Assembly: GCA_046732855.1 (NCBI GenBank)
Contig: JBKPNX010000268.1
Coordinates: 1 to 11,501, forward strand
Source of the DNA: JBKPNX01 sp046732855
Lineage (GTDB): Bacteria > Pseudomonadota > Alphaproteobacteria > Geminicoccales > Geminicoccaceae
Reading direction: 5' to 3'
DNA length: 11,501 nt
Positions 5,929-11,501 of the stretch are shown one piece after another (the stretch's first letter is position 1; each line of letters starts with the position of its first letter). Under the pieces are notes generated by a model. It was given only the letters and a program-made list of their open reading frames with translations, did no database searches and was not told the DNA's origin. Position numbers and translations under genes: made by a program.

Positions 5929-7527
5929 TTGGGCGCTGCGACGCGGGCGACCGCGGGACGCTTGCTCGGCCGTCTGCGCGACCATCCGCGCCTGACGGCG
6001 CTGGCGCTCGGCGCGCTTGCCGCGCTGGCCCTGCCGCCGTTTCACCTGTACCCGCTGCTGCTCGCGTTCGCCGGGCTGCTCGATCTGCTGCGGCATGCCG
6101 AGCGCCGGGGCGCGGCGTTCGTGCTCGGCTGGTGCTTCGGCTTCGCCCATTTCCTGGTCGGGTTGTACTGGATCGGCATCGCGTTCTTCACCGACGCCGA
6201 GCGGTTCGGGGCGCTGGCCGCGCCGGCCGTCCTTCTCTTATGCGTCTATCTCGCCTGCTATCCGGCGCTGGCCGCGTGGCTGACGGTGCTCCACCGCTGG
6301 CGGAGCCCGGTCGCGTCGGCGCTGGTTCTGGCGCTCGCCTGGACGGCCGGCGAGGTCGCGCGCGGCATCCTGTTGGGCGGCTTTCCCTGGAACCTAATCG
6401 GCTATGCCTTCGCCCAGTCGACCGCGATCAGCCAGCTGGCGGCGCTGACCGGCATTCACGGCCTCAGCCTGCTCGCGGTCGCGCTCGGCGCGTTGCCCGT
6501 GGCCTGGCTGGAACCGGCGGAACGCGCCCGCTGGCAGCCGCTCGCCGCGGCTGGCCTGATCCTGGTCGCCATATGGGCCGGCGGCGCGCTGCGCCTGGCC
6601 ACTGCCGTCCCCGAAACGGTCGGTGGGGTGCGGCTGCGCCTGGTCCAGGCCAACATCGCGCAAGAGGAAAAATGGCGGCCCGAAGCGCGCGCCCAGGCCT
6701 TCGAACGTCAGCTCGCGCTGTCGGCGGCGGACGGCCGCCCCGTGAGCGACCTCATCTGGCCCGAATCGGCGGCGCTCTACCTGCTCGACCAGGACCCCGT
6801 GGCCCGGCAGATGATCGCGAGGGTGGTGCCGCCGGGTGGTTTGCTGCTCACCGGCGGCGAACGAGTCGATCTGGCCAGCGCGCCGCCGCGCGCCTGGAAC
6901 ACTCTGTTCGCGATCGATCACACGGGCGCCATCGTGGCGCGCTACGACAAGCGCGACCTGGTGCCCTTCGGCGAGTTCCTGCCGTTGCGTGACCTGCTGG
7001 GCCGCTTCGGCCTGGAGAAGCTCACCCACGGCAGCATCGACTTCCAGTCCGGCCCGGGCCGACAGACGATCGCGTTGCCCGGGCTGCCGCCGGTGAGCCC
7101 GCTGATCTGCTACGAGGCGATCTTCCCGGGCAGCGTGGTCGACCCCGCGGCCCGGCCCGACTGGCTGCTCAACGTCACCAACGATGCCTGGTTCGGACGC
7201 AGCTCGGGGCCGTATCAGCATCTGGCCATGGCGCGCCTGCGCGCGATCGAGGAGGGATTGCCGTTGGTGCGCAGCGCCAACAGCGGCATTTCGGCCGTGG
7301 TCGATTCCTGGGGCCGCGTCCAGGCCGAGCTGGGGCTGGGGCAGACCGGGACGCTCGATGCCAGCCTGCCGCAGCCCCTGCCGGAGGCTACGCCCTTTGC
7401 CCGCACCGGCGTCGTGATCGTCCTCCTGCCCGCCGGTGCGCTCGCGCTGTGCGCGCTGCTGCTCGAGGCCCGTCGGCGGCGCGCGTTGCCGGAGATTAAC
7501 AAGACGCGAAAAGCGGCTAGAATTTGA
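5929..7527 (+). CDS. lnt: Lnt, apolipoprotein N-acyltransferase
   Basis: A 532-residue inner-membrane enzyme catalysing the last step of lipoprotein maturation: N-acylation of the lipidated Cys using phospholipid as donor. The N-terminal ~230 residues contain several hydrophobic helices (ALALGALAALALPPF, FGFAHFLVGLYWIGIAFF, PAVLLLCVYLACYPALAAW and others). A nitrilase domain spans about 235-490. The catalytic triad is visible: Glu279 (WPES), Lys341 (RYDKRDLVPFGEFLP) and Cys394 (LICYEAIFP). LLNVTNDAWFG and HLAMARLRAIE follow, and a final transmembrane segment (VVIVLLPAGALALCALLL) lies near 500-520. The start is TTG 5929, two bases after corC, with GAGG at 5918-5921 seven bases upstream. No ATG occurs in frame until the nitrilase domain, so a non-ATG start is certain. 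The open frame extending upstream through ybeY and corC is a shadow. Confidence 0.95.
   Translation: MGAATRATAGRLLGRLRDHPRLTALALGALAALALPPFHLYPLLLAFAGLLDLLRHAERRGAAFVLGWCFGFAHFLVGLYWIGIAFFTDAERFGALAAPAVLLLCVYLACYPALAAWLTVLHRWRSPVASALVLALAWTAGEVARGILLGGFPWNLIGYAFAQSTAISQLAALTGIHGLSLLAVALGALPVAWLEPAERARWQPLAAAGLILVAIWAGGALRLATAVPETVGGVRLRLVQANIAQEEKWRPEARAQAFERQLALSAADGRPVSDLIWPESAALYLLDQDPVARQMIARVVPPGGLLLTGGERVDLASAPPRAWNTLFAIDHTGAIVARYDKRDLVPFGEFLPLRDLLGRFGLEKLTHGSIDFQSGPGRQTIALPGLPPVSPLICYEAIFPGSVVDPAARPDWLLNVTNDAWFGRSSGPYQHLAMARLRAIEEGLPLVRSANSGISAVVDSWGRVQAELGLGQTGTLDASLPQPLPEATPFARTGVVIVLLPAGALALCALLLEARRRRALPEINKTRKAARI
7496..7523 (+). promoter_or_regulatory. Promoter for the XRE gene, inside the 3' end of lnt
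   Basis: TTAACA (7496-7501) and TAGAAT (7518-7523) each match the sigma70 consensus at 5 of 6 bases and are 16 bases apart. They lie in a short AT-rich patch that overlaps the last codons of lnt. Transcription would start about 35 bases before the ATG at 7569. Confidence 0.6.
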
Positions 7528-7568
7528 CCTGACGGCCGCCTCTGGCCCCTGCAGCTGGAACGCGTGGA

Positions 7569-8015
7569 ATGTCAGACAAGCCCAACCCGATCGACGTGCA
7601 CGTTGGTCACCGGCTGCGCCTGCGCCGAACGTTGCTTGGCATGAGTCAGGAGCGGTTGGCTCATCTGCTCGGCCTGACCTTCCAGCAGATCCAGAAATAC
7701 GAGCGCGGGGTCAATCGGATCGGCTCGTCGCGGCTGTACGAGCTCGGCCAGATCCTGAATGTGCCGATCTCGTTCTTCTTCGACGACATGGCGGAGGGCG
7801 ACCACGCCCCGGAGCTGCTCGCGCCCGGCCTCGCCGAGGAGGCCGCCGACTTTGCCTTCGACGGCGACCGGGACCTGCAGCTCGACAAGCGCGAGACGCT
7901 CGAGTTCGTGCGCGCCTACAACCGGATCGTCGATCCCGCGGTGCGCAAGCGCCTGTTCGAGTTGGCCAAGGCCCTGGCCAACCTGTGCGACAGTCCGCGC
8001 GACTCCGCGCACTGA
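7569..8015 (+). CDS. XRE/SinR-like helix-turn-helix transcriptional regulator
   Basis: Encodes 148 residues; ATG 7569 has GGAA at 7557-7560 eight bases upstream. The N-terminal Cro/CI-type HTH (about 12-66) reads VGHRLRLRRTLLGMSQERLAHLLG, then the recognition helix LTFQQIQKYERG, and NRIGSSRLYELGQILNVPISFFFDD. This form is very common in Alphaproteobacteria, where close relatives are small cytoplasmic regulators of development, stress or envelope genes. The C-terminal half is acidic, then helical (TLEFVRAYNRIVDPAVRKRLFELAKALA, about 110-138), and probably mediates dimerisation or ligand sensing. No target can be named from sequence. Its position, with its own promoter and just before metK, suggests metK as one candidate target. 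That is inference from proximity only. Confidence 0.92.
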   Translation: MSDKPNPIDVHVGHRLRLRRTLLGMSQERLAHLLGLTFQQIQKYERGVNRIGSSRLYELGQILNVPISFFFDDMAEGDHAPELLAPGLAEEAADFAFDGDRDLQLDKRETLEFVRAYNRIVDPAVRKRLFELAKALANLCDSPRDSAH

Positions 8016-8027
8016 GCCGTACCCCCG

Positions 8028-8042
8028 GGCTCGTTCCGAGCC
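8028..8042 (+). terminator. Short hairpin after the XRE gene, possible weak terminator
   Basis: GGCTCG (8028-8033), loop TTC and CGAGCC (8037-8042) form a 6-bp GC-rich stem 12 bases after the XRE stop. The following bases are AACACG, not a T-run, so efficient intrinsic termination is unlikely. It may slow polymerase or protect an mRNA end. Confidence 0.3.
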
Positions 8043-8071
8043 AACACGTCGCTTGACCGCGGCCGGGCGCC

Positions 8072-8116
8072 TCGGCACAAGAATGCGCTTGCCGAACAGC
8101 GGTGTCGACATCGGCA
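8072..8116 (+). promoter_or_regulatory. Alternative-pairing leader upstream of metK
   Basis: TCGGC-(AC)-AAG at 8072-8081 can pair with CTTGCCGA at 8088-8095, with a 6-base loop and a 2-base bulge. The same central TGCCGA (8090-8095) can instead pair with TCGGCA at 8111-8116. The two hairpins exclude each other, as in switch-like leaders. The sequence does not resemble the SAM-I, SAM-II or SAM/SAH riboswitch cores as I remember them. A chance origin in GC-rich DNA is possible. A TTGACC at 8053-8058 could be a -35, but only a poor -10 (CACAAG, 8076-8081) follows. Confidence 0.3.
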
Positions 8117-8156
8117 CGATGCATTTTGGTCGCCTTCTGTCGGCTCCGTCGTCGCG

Positions 8157-8169
8157 TCGATCAGATCGA
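8157..8169 (+). promoter_or_regulatory. Palindrome TCGATCAGATCGA upstream of metK, possible operator
   Basis: TCGATC and GATCGA are perfect 6-base arms around one A, centred 39 bases before the metK start. Outer bases CGTC (8150-8153) and GACG (8171-8174) can extend it as an imperfect hairpin in RNA. It could be a binding site for a dimeric regulator (the adjacent XRE protein is one candidate) or an mRNA hairpin near the ribosome site. Confidence 0.3.
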
Positions 8170-8201
8170 TGACGGGCGCAGGTCGGCGCGAGGGGGAGTG
8201 T

Positions 8202-9368
8202 ATGCACAGATCCGAATACCTGTTCACGAGCGAATCCGTGGCCGAAGGGCACCCGGACAAGATTTGCGATCGCATTTCCGACAGCATCGTCGACATCTAC
8301 CTCGCGGCTGATCCCGGCGCGCGCGTCGCTGCCGAGACCCTGTCCACGACCAACCGCATCGTGATCGCCGGCGAGGTGCGCGGGCCGGCGAGCATCACGC
8401 CTGAGCACATCGAGCAGGTCGCGCGCGATGCGGTCCGCGACATCGGCTACGAGCAGGCGGGCTTCCATTGGAAGAGCGCCAAGGTCGAGGTGCTGCTGCA
8501 CGCCCAGTCTCCGGACATCGCCCAGGGCGTCGACGCGGTCGGCAACAAGGACGAAGGCGCCGGCGACCAGGGCATCATGTTCGGTTTCGCGTGCCGCGAG
8601 ACCCCGGCCATGATGCCGGCGCCGATCCAGCTCGCCCACGACATCCTGCGGTCCATGGCCTACGCCCGCCATGCCGGCGAGGCGCCGCACTTCGGGCCCG
8701 ACGCCAAGAGCCAGGTGACGCTGCGCTACGTCGACCGCAAGCCGGTCTGCGCCACCTCGGTCGTGGTCTCGACCCAGCACGCCCCCGAGCTCAGCCAGGA
8801 CGACGTGCGCGAGCTGGTCCGCCCCTACGTCCTGCGGGCCCTGCCCGAGGGCTGGATGTGCCCGGAGAGCGAGTTCTACGTCAACCCGACCGGCAAGTTC
8901 GTGATCGGCGGCCCCGACGGTGACGCCGGCCTGACCGGACGCAAGATCATCGTCGACACCTATGGCGGCGCCGCGCCGCACGGCGGCGGCGCCTTCTCCG
9001 GCAAGGACCCCACGAAGGTCGACCGGTCCGCCGCGTACGCCGCGCGCTATTTGGCCAAGAACGTGGTCGCCGCCGGCCTCGCCGAGCGCTGCCTGATTCA
9101 GGTGTCCTACGCGATCGGCGTGTCCAAGCCGCTGTCGCTGTACGTCGATGTCGGCTGCGCCGCGCAGGTGGACACGGCGCGCCTGAGCGAGGTGTTGCGC
9201 GAGCTCATGGACCTGTCGCCACGCGGCATCCGCGAGCATCTCGGGCTGTCGCGACCGATCTACGCGCGCACCTCCGCCTACGGTCATTTCGGGCGGGAAC
9301 CCGACGCCGATGGCGGCTTCTCCTGGGAGCGCACCGATCTCGTGGACGAGCTGCGCGCCGCGTTCTAG
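8202..9368 (+). CDS. metK: MetK, S-adenosylmethionine synthetase
   Basis: Encodes 388 residues. MetK makes S-adenosylmethionine from ATP and methionine as a cytoplasmic tetramer. The product feeds MiaB and TrmB in this same window as well as general methylation. Diagnostic motifs are in order: FTSESVAEGHPDKICDRISD (8-27; His17 and Asp19 at the active site), GAGDQGIMFGFA (119-130) and GGGAFSGKDPTKVDRSAAY (261-279). ATG 8202 gives MHRSEYLFTSESV, the normal family start, and has AGGGGG at 8191-8196 five bases upstream. The in-frame ATG 8169 would add 11 unconserved residues and is rejected. Length is close to E. coli MetK (384 aa). trmB starts 21 bases after the TAG, so the two are probably co-transcribed. 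Confidence 0.98.
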   Translation: MHRSEYLFTSESVAEGHPDKICDRISDSIVDIYLAADPGARVAAETLSTTNRIVIAGEVRGPASITPEHIEQVARDAVRDIGYEQAGFHWKSAKVEVLLHAQSPDIAQGVDAVGNKDEGAGDQGIMFGFACRETPAMMPAPIQLAHDILRSMAYARHAGEAPHFGPDAKSQVTLRYVDRKPVCATSVVVSTQHAPELSQDDVRELVRPYVLRALPEGWMCPESEFYVNPTGKFVIGGPDGDAGLTGRKIIVDTYGGAAPHGGGAFSGKDPTKVDRSAAYAARYLAKNVVAAGLAERCLIQVSYAIGVSKPLSLYVDVGCAAQVDTARLSEVLRELMDLSPRGIREHLGLSRPIYARTSAYGHFGREPDADGGFSWERTDLVDELRAAF

Positions 9369-9389
9369 CCGGAAGCACGTCCGGATCCC

Positions 9390-10067
9390 GTGCACCGCCT
9401 GATCTACGGCCGCCGCACCGGACATCGACTGCGCCCGGGCCGCCGCCGCCTGCTCGATGAGCTGCTGCCGCAACTGCAGGTGAGCCTGCCTGAAGACGGC
9501 AAGCTCGATCCGGCCGGCCTGTTCGCGCATCGTCCAGAGCGGTTCTGGCTGGAGATCGGTTTCGGCGGCGGCGAGCACCTGGCGGCGCAGGCCGAGGCGC
9601 ATCCGGAGGTCGGCCTGCTCGGCTGCGAACCGTTCATGAGCGGGGTGGCGCGCCTGCTGTCGCTGATCGCCGCGCGCGGCCTGAGCAACGTCCGTCTGTT
9701 CACCGACGATGCGCGGCTCCTGATGCAGGCATTGCCGGACCGCTGCCTCGGGCGGATCTTCGTCCTGTTCCCGGATCCCTGGCCCAAGACCCGGCATCAC
9801 AAACGACGCATCGTGAGCCCGGCGAGCGCGGCGGAGTTCATCCGGCTGCTGCAGCCCGGCGGCGAGGTGCGGCTCGCGACCGACGACATGAGCTATGCGC
9901 GCGCCATGCTGCTCGTGCTGCGCCATCGGCCGGAACTGCGCTGGCAGGCCGGGCGAGCGCCGGACTGGCGCGAGCGGCCGCCCGACTGGCCGATGACGCG
10001 CTACGAAGGCAAGGCTCTGGCGGACGGCCGGCGGTGCGTCTATCTGAGATTTGTCCGCCTCCCCTGA
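9390..10067 (+). CDS. trmB: TrmB, tRNA (guanine-N7)-methyltransferase
   Basis: Encodes 225 residues. TrmB methylates N7 of G46 in the variable loop of many tRNAs, using S-adenosylmethionine. The N-terminus has the family's basic start (IYGRRTGHRLRPGRRRLLDELLP). The Rossmann SAM-binding loop is EIGFGGGEHL (55-64). GCEPF (78-82) is the acidic strand end. LFPDPWPKTRHHKRR (126-140) is the TrmB signature, with the catalytic Asp in the PDPWPK box. TRYEGKAL (203-210) is the conserved C-terminal motif. The start is GTG 9390; CGGA at 9382-9385 is a short, close ribosome site, and no ATG occurs in the first 80 codons. Being next to metK places the methyltransferase beside its cofactor's synthesis. Confidence 0.96.
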   Translation: MHRLIYGRRTGHRLRPGRRRLLDELLPQLQVSLPEDGKLDPAGLFAHRPERFWLEIGFGGGEHLAAQAEAHPEVGLLGCEPFMSGVARLLSLIAARGLSNVRLFTDDARLLMQALPDRCLGRIFVLFPDPWPKTRHHKRRIVSPASAAEFIRLLQPGGEVRLATDDMSYARAMLLVLRHRPELRWQAGRAPDWRERPPDWPMTRYEGKALADGRRCVYLRFVRLP

Positions 10068-10082
10068 ACGGCCCGAAAAGCC

Positions 10083-10113
10083 TTGAAGCGCGCCGCCAAA
10101 AAGCGCATATAAG
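10083..10113 (+). promoter_or_regulatory. Candidate promoter of the rimP-nusA operon
   Basis: TTGAAG (10083-10088) is a fair -35. The AT-rich CATATAAG (10106-10113) offers either CATATA at 17 bases or TATAAG, the better -10, at 19 bases. The patch stands out against GC-rich surroundings. Transcription would start near 10120, only about 25 bases before the hairpin at 10142, so the hairpin would lie in the rimP leader rather than only at the end of trmB. Confidence 0.5.
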
Positions 10114-10135
10114 CCTTGCTACATTCCCCGAACCG

Positions 10136-10140
10136 AGAGG
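10136..10140 (+). promoter_or_regulatory. Remote Shine-Dalgarno of rimP
   Basis: AGAGG is the only good ribosome-binding word before rimP, but it is 33 bases from the GTG in linear sequence. Folding the hairpin at 10142-10164 would leave about 10 bases between it and the start. The bases directly before the GTG (GTTGGT) form only a poor site. Confidence 0.35.
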
Positions 10141-10141
10141 T

Positions 10142-10167
10142 AAGGTGGGCTTCCGGCCCACTTTTTT
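10142..10167 (+). terminator. Intrinsic terminator/attenuator in the rimP leader
   Basis: AAGGTGGGC, loop TTCCG, GCCCACTTT: a GC-rich 6-bp core (10145-10150 with 10156-10161) extended by three weaker pairs, followed by T6 (10162-10167). This is the only textbook intrinsic terminator in the window. It may end metK-trmB transcripts. Because a promoter lies just upstream and rimP starts 7 bases after the T-run, it may also attenuate the rimP-nusA operon. NusA, encoded downstream, acts on such hairpins, so feedback is plausible. Confidence 0.7.
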
Positions 10168-10173
10168 GTTGGT

Positions 10174-10674
10174 GTGGACCGCATCCGACAGGTCAGCGAA
10201 CTGATCGAACCGACGTTGCGCGACATGGGCTTCGAGCTCGTGCGTGCGCAGGTGAGTGGAGGCGAGCGGCCGACATTGCAGATCATGGTGGAGCGGGGCG
10301 ACTACGCGCCGACCACGCTTGAGGACTGCGCCGAGGTCAGCCGTGCCGTGTCCGCCTTGCTCGACGTCGCCGATCTGCTGCCCGGCGCCTATCGCCTGGA
10401 AGTGAGCTCTCCGGGCATCGATCGGCCGCTGGTGCGGCGCTCGGACTACGAGCGCTTCGCCGGCCTCGAGGCGCGCCTGGAGACCGAGCTGCCGATCGAC
10501 GGCCGGCGGCGCTTCCGCGGGCGGCTGCTCGGTCTGGCCGGCGATCAGGTCCGCCTGGCGCTGCCGGAAGGGGAACAGTCGATTCCCTTGGAGGCCATCA
10601 AGAAGGCCAAGCTGGTGCTGACCGACGAGCTGCTCGCGGCCGCGCCAGATGGAGCGAAGGAGCTTGGGTCTTGA
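10174..10674 (+). CDS. rimP: RimP, 30S ribosomal subunit maturation factor
   Basis: Encodes 166 residues. RimP binds free 30S subunits and assists late assembly around S12. The N-terminal alpha/beta domain (about 1-85) has the usual VSELIEPTLRDMGFELVRAQ and TLQIMVERGD. TTLEDCAEVSRAVSALLDV follows, then the hallmark YRLEVSSPGIDRPL (73-86). The C-terminal SH3-like domain (about 90-150) has FRGRLLGLAGDQVRL and the AIKKAKLV end motif. The start must be GTG 10174: an in-frame TAA is at 10141-10143, and no other start codon lies between. It is the first gene of the conserved rimP-nusA-(ylxR)-infB operon and overlaps nusA by TTGA. Confidence 0.95.
   Translation: MDRIRQVSELIEPTLRDMGFELVRAQVSGGERPTLQIMVERGDYAPTTLEDCAEVSRAVSALLDVADLLPGAYRLEVSSPGIDRPLVRRSDYERFAGLEARLETELPIDGRRRFRGRLLGLAGDQVRLALPEGEQSIPLEAIKKAKLVLTDELLAAAPDGAKELGS
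10657..10662 (+). promoter_or_regulatory. Strong Shine-Dalgarno that decides the nusA start
   Basis: AAGGAG lies inside the end of rimP, 8 bases before TTG 10671 but 23 bases before ATG 10686. The spacing fits the TTG, which overlaps the rimP stop as TTGA. Confidence 0.6.
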
Positions 10675-11501
10675 CCGACTACGGCATGGAGACATCGGCA
10701 GGGTTCGGCCGCCTGGAATTGATTCGGATCGCCGAGAACGTCGCGCAGGAGAAGGGCATCGGCGTCGAGGACGTGATCGTCGCGATGGAGCAGGCGATCC
10801 AGACCGCGGCCCGGCGCAAGTACGGCCAGGAGCACCAGATCGTCGCCGAGGTCGACCGCAAGACCGGCGATATCGGCTTGTACCGCGACCTGGAGGTGGC
10901 CGAGGAGATCGCCGATCCGGCGCTCCAGATCGCGCTCGAGGACGCGCGCGAACGCAACCCGGCGGCGCAGATCGGCGATCACATCCTGGAGCCGCTGCCG
11001 CCGATTGATCTCGGTCGCATCGCGGCGCAGAGCGCCAAGCAGGTGATCGTGCAGAAGGTGCGCGAGGCCGAGCGCGAGCGGCAGTACAACGAGTACAAGG
11101 ACCGCATCGGCGAGATCGTGGTCGGCGAGGTCAAGCGGATCGAATACGGCAACGTGCTGGTCGATCTCGGCCGCGCCGAGGCGATCCTGCGCCGCGACGA
11201 GATGCAGCCGCGCGAGACGTTCCGCAACAAGGATCGGGTGCGCGCCTACGTCTACGACGTCCGGCCGGAGGCGCGCGGCCCGCAGATCTTCCTGTCGCGC
11301 ACGCATCCCCAGTTCATGGCGAGCCTGTTCGCGCAGGAGGTGCCCGAGATCTACGACGGCATCATCGAGATCAAGTCGGTCGCGCGCGATCCGGGCTCGC
11401 GCGCCAAGATCGCCGTGGTCTCCAAGGACAGCAGCATCGACCCGGTCGGCGCCTGCGTCGGCATGCGCGGCTCGCGCGTGCAGGCGGTGGTGAACGAGCT
11501 C
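10671..11501 (+). CDS. nusA: NusA, transcription elongation/termination factor (5' part)
   Basis: The frame is open to the right edge, giving 277 residues of a protein usually near 500. NusA binds RNA polymerase and the nascent RNA, promotes pausing and hairpin termination, and takes part in antitermination on rRNA operons. The N-terminal polymerase-binding domain is clear: RIAENVAQEKGI, VEDVIVAMEQAIQTAARRKYG, and AAQSAKQVIVQKVREAERERQYNEYKDRIGEI (split here by function). The S1 domain follows (VVGEVKRIEYGNVLVDLGRAEA, RDEMQPRETFRNKDRVRAYVYDV), then IFLSRTHPQFM, EVPEIYDGIIEI and VARDPGSRAKIAV. The first KH region has the loop VGMRGSRV near the edge. TTG 10671 is preferred over ATG 10686 because AAGGAG lies 8 bases before it. 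It overlaps the rimP stop, so translation is coupled. Confidence 0.95.
   Translation, partial: MTDYGMETSAGFGRLELIRIAENVAQEKGIGVEDVIVAMEQAIQTAARRKYGQEHQIVAEVDRKTGDIGLYRDLEVAEEIADPALQIALEDARERNPAAQIGDHILEPLPPIDLGRIAAQSAKQVIVQKVREAERERQYNEYKDRIGEIVVGEVKRIEYGNVLVDLGRAEAILRRDEMQPRETFRNKDRVRAYVYDVRPEARGPQIFLSRTHPQFMASLFAQEVPEIYDGIIEIKSVARDPGSRAKIAVVSKDSSIDPVGACVGMRGSRVQAVVNEL

Noticed and set aside
8016..8201. A known SAM riboswitch in front of metK
   Set aside because: I looked for the SAM-I, SAM-II and SAM/SAH cores as I remember them and found none. Only unclassified inverted repeats are present. A covariance-model search would settle this.
7572..9926. Very long open frame (784 codons) on the minus strand opposite the XRE gene, metK and trmB
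   Set aside because: It lies opposite three secure genes and its translation is low-complexity Arg/Ala/Gly/Asp-rich without motifs. Long antisense frames are expected when codon third positions are nearly always G or C.
10068..10173. tRNA gene upstream of rimP, as metY is in E. coli
   Set aside because: The 106 bases have no cloverleaf or TTCGA-type T-loop. They are accounted for by a promoter and a terminator-like hairpin.
1..11501. Mobile element, CRISPR array, toxin-antitoxin or phage-defence module
   Set aside because: No transposase, integrase, spaced direct repeats, defence-type domain or abrupt change of coding style was found. Every gene fits the conserved housekeeping order.

Overview
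This is a GC-rich stretch of bacterial chromosome made almost entirely of housekeeping genes, all on the + strand. The gene order is tsaB (3' end) - rimI - mucR - miaB - phoH - ybeY - corC - lnt - XRE regulator - metK - trmB - rimP - nusA (5' part). From memory this order is typical of Alphaproteobacteria. A MucR/Ros-type regulator next to rimI, and a SinR-like XRE regulator between lnt and metK, point towards the Rhodospirillales or a related order. That placement is an inference; no search was possible.

Layout. Bases 1-817 hold the end of tsaB (t6A tRNA modification) and rimI (ribosomal protein acetylation), one base apart. Bases 818-1163 are non-coding and include an AT-rich block that probably carries the mucR promoter. 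mucR follows at 1164-1595. Bases 1596-1977 are non-coding, with a hairpin just after mucR and a good sigma70-type promoter in front of miaB. Bases 1978-7527 form a tight run of miaB, phoH, ybeY, corC and lnt, with overlaps or short gaps, probably one transcription unit. A promoter at the very end of lnt serves the XRE gene (7569-8015). A 186-base leader with several inverted repeats precedes metK (8202-9368), and trmB follows 21 bases later. A promoter and an intrinsic-terminator-like hairpin precede rimP (10174-10674). rimP overlaps nusA by four bases, and nusA runs off the window.

How the genes fit together. Most act on translation. TsaB, MiaB and TrmB modify tRNA. RimI acetylates a ribosomal protein. 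YbeY and RimP mature 16S rRNA and the 30S subunit, and NusA couples transcription to rRNA synthesis. PhoH-like ATPase, YbeY, CorC and Lnt form a cluster widely conserved in Proteobacteria. MetK makes the S-adenosylmethionine used by MiaB and TrmB. Two transcription factors (MucR and XRE) are embedded.

I see no mobile element, CRISPR array, tRNA or rRNA gene, and no obviously new multi-gene system. The most interesting points are regulatory. (1) The hairpin before rimP looks like a transcription attenuator and, when folded, would also bring a distant Shine-Dalgarno to a normal distance from the GTG start. (2) The metK leader can form two mutually exclusive hairpins. (3) The MucR zinc finger lacks two of the four Ros zinc ligands. 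(4) The nusA start is best placed at a TTG overlapping the rimP stop. Five of the eleven genes whose starts lie in the window appear to use GTG or TTG.
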